Source: Paraescarpia echinospica (lineage: Eukaryota > Annelida > Polychaeta > Sabellida > Siboglinidae). From it: 64,000 bases of DNA. Shown piece by piece: positions 19,813 through 28,040 of the stretch; the first letter of the stretch is position 1, and each line of letters starts with the position of its first letter. Under the pieces are notes generated by a model, which was not told where the DNA came from, ran no database searches, and worked only from the letters and a program-made list of their open reading frames with translations. The stretch spans positions 48,839,579-48,903,578 of the forward strand of contig CM034541.1 in assembly GCA_020002185.1 (NCBI GenBank), given 5' to 3'. The position numbers were made by a program, and so were the translations under genes.

Positions 19813-20085
19813 ATGGAAGTTACGACGGACGTTCGATTCGAAAACACAGAGCTCGAAGATACCGGAAGTAACAGCAGACGTTGGGTGTTGTTTGGAAATA
19901 CGTGCCCGAAATCGGAAATCGTCTTCTTCTGCCAAATCGTCATACTGTACACCGTTATATTGGTCAGTATCTACAACCTGACTAAAGTAGACGGAAACTC
20001 TAATCTGTGGACGGCTTTGTTGAGCAGTTGCCTGGGATACCTGTTACCTAATCCGTCTATGAAACGCGGTGAACATGTCGTCTGA
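19813..20085 (+). CDS. Small membrane protein with two hydrophobic segments
   Basis: 90 residues from ATG 19813. The N-terminal half is polar. A hydrophobic segment IVFFCQIVILYTVILVSIYN follows, then LTKVDGNSNLW, a second segment (TALLSSCLGYLLP) and a basic end (NPSMKRGEHVV). Short two-helix proteins of this form, with an SLLSSxxGYLLPNP-like end, recur in Polintons and adintoviruses; their role is unknown and a virion membrane role is only inference. The start is supported by its own TATA-initiator pair 12-42 bp upstream. The stop (20083-20085) overlaps the start of the next gene by 11 bases. Confidence 0.7.
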   Translation: MEVTTDVRFENTELEDTGSNSRRWVLFGNTCPKSEIVFFCQIVILYTVILVSIYNLTKVDGNSNLWTALLSSCLGYLLPNPSMKRGEHVV

Positions 20086-20848
20086 TTTTTACCTGACATT
20101 GCCCAGCAACGCGTCTATGGAATTAAATCCCGACAACACGTTGACTCACTATGTCACGGCTTTGCCACAACGCATCAGTTTAGTCGGTCAGTGGGAGTGC
20201 GGACTGGTGGAGATTCAATACCCGCACAATTGGTACAACGTGAGAGAAGAGGACGTTTATTGTGCCCTGAATGTTGATGGTAGGAGTAATGTGGTGAATA
20301 TCGAGGCAGGACACTACGGTAGTCCCTAAGCGCTCACTCGTGCAATCAACAGAATCATAAAGTCACCGATAAAAGAGAAGCAAATAAAACTGACCTACAG
20401 TGACAACAAACAAAAAGTGATTATACACATGGTAGAAAACATCTCATTCTCAGTGTACTCGTTGAAACTTCAGCGTTTGCTAGGTTTAAGTCAGGATGTT
20501 TACACCACACCCGAAGAAGGACCAGATTATTATTACGTTAAAAAAGCCGAATCTGTGGTAGACATGGCGCAGGGTTTTTACTCGCTGTACGTCTACACCG
20601 ACGTTGTGGAACCACGTGTGGTCGGGGATACCGTCGTCCCTCTGTTGAGGGTTGTACCCATAGAAGGAAAACACGGAGACGTCGTGTCAAAAAGTTTTGA
20701 CAATGTACAATACGTTCCCGTCTTGCACAAAGAGTTTACGACCATCGAGATCGATATAAGAGACGACACGGGACGTCGCGTACCATTCAAGCGAGGTAGA
20801 GTGACGGCAACACATCACTTTCTTACGACGCAAACCATCATTTTTTGA
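20075..20848 (+). pseudogene. Minor capsid (penton-like) protein, one in-frame stop
   Basis: The frame from ATG 20075 reads MSSDFYLTLPSNASMELNPD, then ITLVGQWECG-like and IQYPHNWYNVRE segments, the characteristic N-terminal strand region of Polinton/adintovirus single-jelly-roll minor capsid proteins. A TAA at 20327-20329 interrupts it. The same frame then stays open to TGA 20846-20848 (258 codons in all), with LQRLLGLSQDVYTTPEE, YSLYVYTDVVEPRVVGDT, LLRVVPIEGKHGDVV and FTTIEIDIRDDTGRRVPFK. It forms capsid vertices in this virus group. Apart from the one nonsense codon it is full length. Confidence 0.85.
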
Positions 20849-20851
20849 AAC

Positions 20852-21268
20852 ATGAGTCGTAATCATTCTTACGAAGACTACTACGTCAGACAAGTCGGTG
20901 ACGGATTGTCCGTGTTTGTTGGGGCAAGAGTGCAACGAGGTCACGGTCTAGGTAGTTTGTTCGGTGGCCTCATTCGAAGTGCTATGCCACTCATAAAAAG
21001 AGGCGTACTCGCTTTGGGAAAAGGAGCGTTAAAGACAGGTTTGGGTGTGGCCGGCGACGTCTTGTCTGGACAGAGCATTAAAGAATCTGCAATGAGGCGT
21101 GCGAAAGAAACAGGAAAGGACATGATCAGTAGAGTTTTGGGAAGCAGTGGGCCTCCGGACATGCGCAATGCTCCTCGCACTATAAAACGCAAGCCGACGA
21201 GCACCCTAGCCAGTGTCGTCAAGAGACGCAGACGACAGAAGACGCGTCGAGATGACATATTCGGCTAG
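20852..21268 (+). CDS. pVI/pX-like membrane-active capsid protein (predicted)
   Basis: 138 residues, intact, starting 3 bases after the minor capsid stop. MSRNHSYEDYYVRQVGDG is followed by VQRGHGLGSLFGGLIRSA, an amphipathic Gly/Leu-rich segment, then PLIKRGVLALGKGALKTG and AGDVLSGQSIKESAMRRA, and a very basic end (KRRRRQKTRR). Proteins of this shape, with QRGHGLGS and an ALGKxAL segment, lie next to capsid genes in Polintons and adintoviruses. They are compared with adenovirus pVI or pX, which act in endosome escape or genome binding. That function is by analogy only. Confidence 0.7.
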   Translation: MSRNHSYEDYYVRQVGDGLSVFVGARVQRGHGLGSLFGGLIRSAMPLIKRGVLALGKGALKTGLGVAGDVLSGQSIKESAMRRAKETGKDMISRVLGSSGPPDMRNAPRTIKRKPTSTLASVVKRRRRQKTRRDDIFG

Positions 21269-21270
21269 AC

Positions 21271-22575
21271 ATGGCTTTTGTCCACCAATTGTCGTGTGAG
21301 GGAGTCAAAAGCGAATTTGACCTGTTTAGTTTACCGACGACACAAACGAGTATCGAACTCGCACAATGGGTCGAGCATCGACCTGTCGCCTCGATAGTTT
21401 CGGGTGGTCCTATCGAATTCTTATTGCCCGGATCGGGAGACGATTACCTGGACGTGGCCAATACTTACCTGTTGGTGCGAGCACGTGTAGTCAAAGGAAA
21501 CGGGGACGACATCGATCAAGCTGCACCTGTTGGACCAGTAAACAACTGGATGCATTCTCTGTTTAGTCAAGTCGACGTGTCTTTGAGCGGTACCCTCGTC
21601 ACACCTTCAACGAATACCTATCCTTATTGAGCGTACATAGAAACGTTACTGAGTCACGCAGCAGAAGCGAAGAAGAGTCAACTGACTGCTGCCTTGTGGT
21701 ACAAAGACACGGCTGAACACATGGATGCCACCGACGACGCAAACAAGGGGCTGCAAAAAAGAAAGACCTATATTTCCCGTAGTCGAGTCGTCGACATGAC
21801 GGGCCGTCTACACGTCGACCTCTTCTTCCAAGACCGCTATCTGTTGAACGGCGTCGACGTGAAAATTCGACTAGTACAGAGCAAGGATGCTTTTGCACTC
21901 ATGGCTGCTGGTGGTGACAATGCTGATTACAAGGTACGCATAGTCGAAGCAATTTTGTTTGCACGAAAAGCTAAACTGAATCCTGCCGTACAGATGGGTC
22001 ACATCAAAGCGCTACAAAAGGGAACGGCCAAGTATCCGTTGAGAAGAGTCGATTGCAAGGTATTTTCCATACCGCGAGGTGCCATGTCGCACACTCACGA
22101 AAACGTTTATTTGGGTGTCCTACCCAAGAGAATAGTATTGTGTTGTGTAGACAACGACGGTTACAACGGAACATTCGCCAAGAATCCGTTCCACGTAAAG
22201 CACAACAACTTGAACTCTCTTGCATTGTACGTCGACGGGCAACAAGTTCCGGCGAAACCACTCCAGCCTAATGTCAACGATGGTTCCTACGTGAGAAATT
22301 ACAGTAATCTATAAGCTGGAACGGGAAAGATGTTTCAAGACGAGGGAAACAACATCAGTCGGAACGAGTTTGGCAAAGGATACACCCTGTTTGCGTTTGA
22401 CATCACACTAGATTGTTGTGACGGTACCCATTTCAATTTGGTACATAAAGGCAACCTACGAGTCGAGATGCACTTTAATCAACCTCTCGACCAAACGATC
22501 AACGTCGTCGTCTACGGAGAATTCGAGACGGTTTTGGAGATTGACCGAAACAGAAACGTCGTCTATGATTACTGA
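21271..22575 (+). pseudogene. Major capsid protein (double jelly roll), two in-frame stops
   Basis: One frame of 435 codons from ATG 21271. The start, MAFVHQLSCEGVKSEFDLFS, then PTTQTSIELAQWVEHRP and IEFLLPGSGDDYLDVANTYL, is the signature of Polinton/adintovirus major capsid proteins. Later segments include LNGVDVKIRLVQSKDAF, YKVRIVEAILFARKAKLNP and KGYTLFAFDITLD. In-frame TGA at 21628-21630 and TAA at 22312-22314 interrupt an otherwise continuous frame. The natural stop at 22573-22575 overlaps the protease ATG. Trimers of this protein build the icosahedral shell in the family. Confidence 0.93.
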
Positions 22576-23003
22576 TGGATACGTCGCAGATAGAAAGACT
22601 CCTTGCGGCGGATGCTTACACTAGGACCGTTGTTCGAGGCGTACTACCTAAAGACGGGTTACCCACTACTCCTATGACGACCTATCCGACAGCTTTCGTG
22701 TGCAACACTCATTCGAGTGATGAACCGGGTCAACATTGGATCTGCATGTTTATTACAAAAGACGGACGTGGAGAATACTTCGACTCCTACGGTTTGCCAC
22801 CTCGATACGTCGAATTCGTGGATTTTCTACAGAGCAACTGCGTGACTTGGACATTCAAAAAGAGAACGCTTCAGAGCCCGCTGTCTAACTTGTGTGGACA
22901 GTACTGTGTCGTGTACTTGCTGCACCGAAGTCGAGGCGTACCCACGAAGTGTCATGTAATGGTTGCATGTAATGTTGGCATGCACGTTCTTGTATTACCT
23001 TAA
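22575..23003 (+). CDS. Adenain-like cysteine protease, C-terminus probably replaced
   Basis: 142 residues, starting on the TGATG overlap with the capsid stop. The N-terminus is MDTSQIERLLAADAYTRTVV. PGQHWICMFI carries the catalytic His, GRGEYFDSYGLPPRY carries an acidic residue in the expected place, and LSNLCGQYCVVYLLH carries the catalytic Cys and preceding region of the C5/adenovirus maturation protease fold. The enzyme cleaves capsid precursors. After GVPTK the sequence (CHVMVACNVGMHVLVLP) no longer resembles the family and contains a repeated catgtaatg motif. The element may therefore be truncated near 22,955. Confidence 0.85.
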   Translation: MDTSQIERLLAADAYTRTVVRGVLPKDGLPTTPMTTYPTAFVCNTHSSDEPGQHWICMFITKDGRGEYFDSYGLPPRYVEFVDFLQSNCVTWTFKKRTLQSPLSNLCGQYCVVYLLHRSRGVPTKCHVMVACNVGMHVLVLP

Positions 23004-23575
23004 TTAAGCAATACAAAAGTCGACACCATATGTGCGTTTGTGAAATGATTTATTCAGACACCCAAGAGAAAGTGTCAAACTTATAAAATCTTGTAAACCT
23101 TAACTTAACAAATTGATTCCATATGATAACGTTCACAAAAGAATTGTTGTCACTGAAACGGTGAAAAGTGAGGTGTATCTTGATGAAAACTAAAAAACAA
23201 ACACACTGATCCATAGCATCAACACGATTTTATTTGTCATTTCATATATTTCTGATAAATAATGGACAGAATATTCCCGACATGATGGCTCTTGCACACT
23301 GTTCCTGTGGATTGTATGTCGCACACGAACCTGTTTTTTGTCCCAAATCGGTAATGCTAATAAGGTTCCCAACGTGTGATTTGCAAAGGTGTCGCCGAAT
23401 AAGCTGCGCGCCGCGACGATGCATGTCGTCTACGACGCCGATGACGATCGCTGTCGAATGGAATGCTGATTTCCTTTGACATGTTGTCGTCCACTGACGT
23501 TGTCTGCATGTAAGTCCAACGATCTGAGTTCCCAACTAAATCCATTGGCGTGTTGACTTCCTTGAGACCACGAGC
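23004..23575. other. Spacer between the Polinton block and the minus-strand paralogue
   Basis: AT-rich sequence with short frames only. No capsid, polymerase or terminal-repeat match seen. Confidence 0.4.
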
Positions 23576-23577
23576 GA

Positions 23578-24381
23578 GGGTTTACCATCCCACCGGTTCA
23601 AACGACTTCCGTTTTCTCAACACGTCGTTCACGAGATCTACAATGTTACTTCCGGGTACCACCTTGTTTCTGTACATCATCTCGCCGCGATCGTTCCACC
23701 TTACGGCACTTTTCAATTTATCGAGTAGTCTTCGTGCTTTCTGCCTCATAGGTTTTGGAACGCTGTCGATGATTTCGTTTTCGATGCTCTCCTTTTCGAC
23801 GACTTCATTTTCGTTAGCAGGTTGTACTTTGTTTTCCCCTTCACTGGGAATTTTTTTCGATGACCACACGCACGGATTCTTGGATACGTTTGTCGGAAAG
23901 ATCGTTGTACTGACTCAATACCTGGCTATACAACACAACTTTTTCCCTCTCGTGTATATCGCTTCGTTCTAGTATACCTTGCAGTTCATTGTCGAGTCGT
24001 TGCAAGACACTTTCGATAGGGTTAGCAGTCGAAGGACGTTGCGGTTGAATGTTTTCCAAAATATGGGGATCGACCAGGGCCATCTTCTTTGTATACTCCA
24101 TGGTCACCTGAGATGGAGACGGGAATGTCGAGCTTGTTGAAGGAACCGTAGGTACATGTGTCATAGTGGGCACCTGAGATGGAGACAGGAATGTCGAGCT
24201 TGTTGCTGAGGCCAGAGACACAGATGTCGTAGTGGGCGCCAGGACAAGTGGTTTCAGCGACGTACCGTTTGTCAACAGTGCACAGCGACTGTGGAGACTG
24301 TGCCGTTTCAAGTTGTCCCGACGTGTGAAATACCTCTTGCAATCGGGGCACTGGAACTGGTAGACTAGTCCATAAGCTCAT
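23578..24381 (-). pseudogene. Zinc-finger paralogue of the 187-aa Polinton protein, frameshifted
   Basis: On the minus strand a C2H2 finger (FQCPDCKRYFTRRDNLKRHS, then LHSRC; about 24,294-24,360) is followed by a Thr/Ser/Pro-rich linker with two FPSPSQV-like repeats. Next comes YTKKMALVDPHILENIQPQR, matching the protein at 18,084, through LYSQVLSQYNDLSDKRIQ. A frameshift near 23,855 moves to a frame with QKARRLLDKLKSAVRWNDRG and VPGSNIVDLVNDVLRKR. The zinc-finger frame has no upstream ATG: the only ATG (24379-24381) is in another frame. It therefore has the whole conserved domain plus an N-terminal finger that the first copy lacks. A TATAAAA lies at 24462-24468 on this strand. Confidence 0.8.
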
Positions 24382-24499
24382 GATGTACGTGTTTACTGTT
24401 CAAAAGTAACGAACGGAATGGCTCTTGGAACTCGGCGGTCTAAGTTTGGTTTGTACAACTCGTTTTATACCTGCCTATTGCAGTGGAATTCCGTCGAAT

Positions 24500-25110
24500 C
24501 GGTGAAATCTCACGCGATAACCCGTCTATTTGCCTGAAAGAGGAGGGATTTGACGCGACAACCCGTCTAGTTGCCTGAAAGAGGAGTGATTTGATGCGAT
24601 AACCCGGCTATTTGCCCGAAAGAGGAGGGATTTGACGCGATAACCCGTCTATTTATCTGAAAGAGGAGGGATTTGATGCGATAACCCGTCCATCTCTAGC
24701 CCTCCTCCTCCTCCTCGCTTTTAGCGTTTCAGCGCGGAAGATTGGTAAATCTCATCCGTAGTCTCGTGCGATATCTCGTCCGTTGTCAGAGTAACCCGTC
24801 TATTTGCCTGAAAGAGGAGGGATTTGATGCGATAACCCGTCCTTCTCTAGCTCTCCTCCTCCTCCTCGCTTTTAGCGTTTCAGCGCGATAGATTGGTAAA
24901 TCTCATCCGTAGTCTCGTGCAATATATCGTCCGTTGTTACAGTAACCCGTCTATTTGCCTGAAAGAGGAGTGATTTGATGCGATAACCCGTCCATCTCTA
25001 GCCCTCCTCCTCGCTTTTAGCGTTTCAGCGCGGTAGATTGGTAAATCTCATCCGTAGTCTCGTGCGATATCTCGTCCGTTAACACGGTAACCCGTCTATT
25101 CCGAGTTTCT
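24500..25110. repeat. 151-bp tandem repeat with an internal ~58-bp subrepeat
   Basis: An ataacccgtccatctctag block recurs at 24681, 24832 and 24983, exactly 151 bp apart, each followed by ctcctcctcctcg and a gcgtttcagcgcg segment. On the left, a shorter repeat (gatttgatgcgataacccg with cctgaaagaggagg) recurs every 56-58 bp from about 24,540. It lies directly upstream of the minus-strand gene. Confidence 0.85.
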
Positions 25111-25219
25111 TGTCCCTCAAAGAGGTCGACTTTGCCTGTTTGTGTAAGGCTATTAGTAAGGTTCCCAACATATGCTTTTCATTACACTATGAAAAAGACA
25201 CAAGATGAGGTTTGCACAT

Positions 25220-25225
25220 TTTATT
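25220..25225 (-). terminator. Polyadenylation signal AATAAA (minus strand)
   Basis: TTTATT on the plus strand, about 100 bp downstream of the minus-strand zinc-finger fragment that ends near 25,322. Confidence 0.45.
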
Positions 25226-25321
25226 CATGTACAACACAAACGTATTTACATGTCACGCTCCATAACTGCAAGAACCAGAGACTAGACATTGATCAAGGTG
25301 TTCCGTCTTGTGAAATGGATC

Positions 25322-25610
25322 TTACATAGTAGGCAGGTGAACGGTATCCTGGTCGGTAGCGACCGTTCCAACCGTACACATGGCTGTGCCAACTACCTTG
25401 ACCGCTGAAGGTAATGCCACACGCGTAGCAGGCAAAACGAGGCAAGAATTTTCGATGTTTCGTCGAAGGTGACGACGTCGGGTTAATGGTTGGATTGATT
25501 GACGAAGCTGATGACAGAGACGGAATTGGTTTGGTCGTCGAACTGGTCGTCGGACTGGCTGCAGCAATGCGCTCCTTTTCTTGCCGGTGAAACAGTGACG
25601 AGATGAGCGC
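25322..25610 (-). pseudogene. Zinc-finger protein fragment A (minus strand)
   Basis: Minus-strand translation gives TTSSTTKPIPSLSSASSIN, a TSSPSTKHRKFLPRF linker, then CYACGITFSGQGSWHSHV, a C2H2-like finger. It continues with YGWNGRYRPGYRSPAYYV into a stop just left of 25,322. No ATG is seen in the same frame. It is clearly a copy of the fragment at 25,755-26,030. It could be a last exon or a remnant of a second virus-like element. Confidence 0.55.
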
Positions 25611-25754
25611 ATGGTCAACTGATATGTATAAGAGAAATATAATATTATGTTCTTTGTATCACGCTTTTGAAAATGTTCTAACAAAATACCATGAATAGCA
25701 TTTGAACACTATGAGAAATTGAAACTTACTATTATCTCTTCAAGTTGTTCTTAA

Positions 25755-26030
25755 CGCCGCCGCTGCTTATCTCGCTTCCTTTGGCAGTAGCCCTGCTTCA
25801 CATGAACGTGCCAACTCCCTTTACAGCTGAAGGTACTGCCACACATGCAGCCCGCATAACGGGACAAAAGCTTCCGACGCTTCGTCGGAGGTGACGATGT
25901 CATGTTGATGGTTAGGTTGGTTGACGTAGCTGATGACAGAGACGAAATTGGTTTGATCGTCGAACTGGTCGTCAGATGGTAGTTACACTTCTTGCAAACA
26001 GCATCAACATGCTGCTTCATGCTCATGTGA
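25755..26030 (-). pseudogene. Zinc-finger protein fragment B (minus strand)
   Basis: Minus-strand translation gives AVCKKCNYHLTTSSTIKPIS, SSPPTKRRKLLSRYAG and CMCGSTFSCKGSWHVHVKQG, ending QRKRDKQRRR at a TAA near 25,755. The linker and finger match fragment A over some 60 residues. Upstream it merges into a (GA)n array (26,056-26,125), which probably marks a splice or break point. Confidence 0.55.
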
Positions 26031-26055
26031 GTGTCAAAGTGAGCTCCCAAATTCC

Positions 26056-26061
26056 TGACAG

Positions 26062-26125
<64 letters not shown>
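26056..26125. repeat. (GA)n microsatellite
   Basis: About 65 bp of pure GA. Confidence 0.95.
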
Positions 26126-26126
<1 letters not shown>

Positions 26127-26404
26127 TGAGAAAGAGAGAAACACACAATTATATAGTGTCTTAAAAATATACAGTATTCCATCGTGCTAGCAATTGTACA
26201 TAACATGAAGCATAGTTTTCCAATTCCAATCTTTAAGCTAAAGGTTCAAAGTTTATGCCTCAATGATAATTTGTCATGAAAGTGTTCATTTTATGGTAAA
26301 TTAACAGTTGATATTTTACTTGACATGTTCAATATAAGAGCGTTTCAGATTAAATGATGTGCGTCTCGGATAACAAAAACAACCAACGCAGAGATCCTTT
26401 AAAA

Positions 26405-26700
26405 ATTAGACATAGAGAACTGCCAACTAGTGAATAGAATAAAAGGTCTAAAACTTAGTTATTTTGGCCACATAAAAATACACAATTCCGTAGAGAAAAC
26501 AATCCTAGAAGGAAAACTGGAGGGAAAGATAGGAAGGGGAAGACCAAGGAGAAGATTGGAGCAGGACATCAGGGACTGGTTGGAAGACGACATCGTGAGA
26601 GCAGGGAGACGAACGGCAGACAGAGCAACGCATCGTGGGCTCATCCGGTCAGCTACGTCTTGCAGAGATATGCTGAACTGAAGAAGAAGAAGAAGAGTTC
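26405..26700 (+). mobile_element. 3' end of a non-LTR retrotransposon, 5'-truncated
   Basis: Encodes LSYFGHIKIHNSVEKTILEG, then GRGRPRRRLEQDIRDWLEDD and AGRRTADRATHRGLI, the conserved basic C-terminal tail of a LINE ORF2 (FGH...GKxGRGRPR). It ends at a stop followed by a (GAA)n tail at 26,680-26,695. Everything upstream of the tail region is missing. Confidence 0.85.
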
Positions 26701-26959
26701 AACATAATCGCCTTATCTGCCAATCACTGCTTACATCCTAAGAGCCACATTGTTCCTCTGTCTATCATTGTGCGTCATGTTAGCTTTGTTTGTCAGTCAC
26801 CAGTCGGCAGCACTGTACATCGTCACCGCACTACCCCTACCTCTTCACGCACAACTGCACAACTAACCCTTTATTAGGTCAATTAAGACAATGCACCCCG
26901 CCACCCAATCCACGACGACAACATAGTGTTACACGTCCGTCCATGAACGACACGCAAAG

Positions 26960-27820
26960 CCCAGCTGCTGGATCAAGTTACAACAAGTAAAGAACAAATA
27001 GCCGAGATAATCACTAAGACGTGTTTTGAGCAATGGATTGCCAGGTACGGGGCACCCCTACATGTACACACAGACCAGGGCAGAAACCTTGATAGCCAAC
27101 TATGCACATATCTACGCAAATTAGTGGAAGTCACAAAGACAAGGACGACACCATATCGGCCCAGTTCCAATGGACAAGTAGAACGCCATAACCAAGTGGT
27201 TTTGACCTTTTTAGGTGTTATCTTGCTGATGAGATGTCCCGATGGGATGAACACCTGGATACACTGGGGATGAGCCTACGAGCCACGGTGAATCGAAGTA
27301 CCTGGTTCACGTCTAATATGTTACTAAATGGACGAGAGGTGTGCATGCCTGAGGAGATCCTATTTGGGCTACCCAACGTCAATTCCCTGAGACTGCCACC
27401 AGCTGATTATCCCAAGGATTTGGTCGAGAAAATCAGGACCGCTTCCATAGCAGCACGTGATAGTCTATACATATGGCACAAAACCGCCAGGAAAAAGATT
27501 ATGATACAAGGGCCCCAATTCGAGAGAGGTAACTTCATGTGGGCGGCCTAGTGTATATCCGCAATTCGGGGACAATCGTGGGACAAAATAAGAAATTACT
27601 TCCAATGTGGAAGGGGCCGTTTGTAGTTACGAAAGTAGTGTCATGCTTCTTATATCGGATCGCGGAACGTAAGAGAGAATACGTAAAGCACCACAATAAA
27701 CTCCGAATATCCAAGGACCGCGATGTTCCTGTATGGATAAGGCGGAAGCGACAATCAATCCTCAATCTGCGTGGGCCATCAAATGACGTTATGACCACTG
27801 ACGATCTAACCCATCACTAA
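26960..27820 (+). pseudogene. Ty3/gypsy integrase fragment, frameshifted
   Basis: The frame from about 26,965 shows EQWIARYGAPLHVHTDQGRN (second catalytic Asp), then TTPYRPSSNGQVERHNQVVL (catalytic Glu). A frameshift near 27,210 leads to WDEHLDTLGMSLRATVNRST and REVCMPEEILFGLPN, typical of gypsy integrase C-terminal halves. A second shift near 27,545 leads to a KLLPMWKGPFVVTKVVS and HHNKLRISKDRD segment (the GPY/F-like C-terminal module). The first catalytic Asp, RT and protease are absent. No LTR was recognised. Confidence 0.9.
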
Positions 27821-27894
27821 CTAGACGGGAGACACCACCCCACAAAGAGAGATCCCACGGACTAGCAGCGGAGGTCGACCTCTCAATCGTCCTT

Positions 27895-27942
27895 GTAAGT
27901 ATGACGACTGATTTTAATGTGCAACAATTATGTTACAGGTAG
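27895..27942 (+). other. Possible small intron
   Basis: gtaagtatg near 27,895 and ttatgttacag|g near 27,941 are good splice sites about 47 bp apart, between the gypsy integrase end and the tandem-repeat ORF. A 38-codon frame starting MPPTPIAPTIALFETGG follows at 27,944. Speculative. Confidence 0.25.
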
Positions 27943-28040
27943 ATGCCACCGACACCGATTGCACCAACGATAGCGCTGTTTGAAACTGGAGGTCCACAAA
28001 CCGTCCTCCAGCCCGGCCAGTTCCCATTGGAACTGTCGCC

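Larger units (their letters stand above)
15600..23003 (+). mobile_element. Polinton/Maverick (adintovirus-like) element, decayed, no DNA polymerase seen
   Basis: Eleven rightward genes lie almost without gaps: RPA-like protein, 155-aa protein, packaging ATPase, small basic protein, 187-aa protein, chromodomain integrase, small membrane protein, minor capsid, pVI/pX-like protein, major capsid and protease. Integrase, FtsK/A32-type ATPase, double-jelly-roll capsid, penton-like protein and adenovirus-type protease together define the Polinton/adintovirus gene set. Five genes carry in-frame stops or frameshifts, so this copy cannot be functional. No protein-primed polymerase B frame exists between 15 and 26 kb. 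Terminal inverted repeats were not identified, so the ends given are those of the gene block. Confidence 0.93.
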
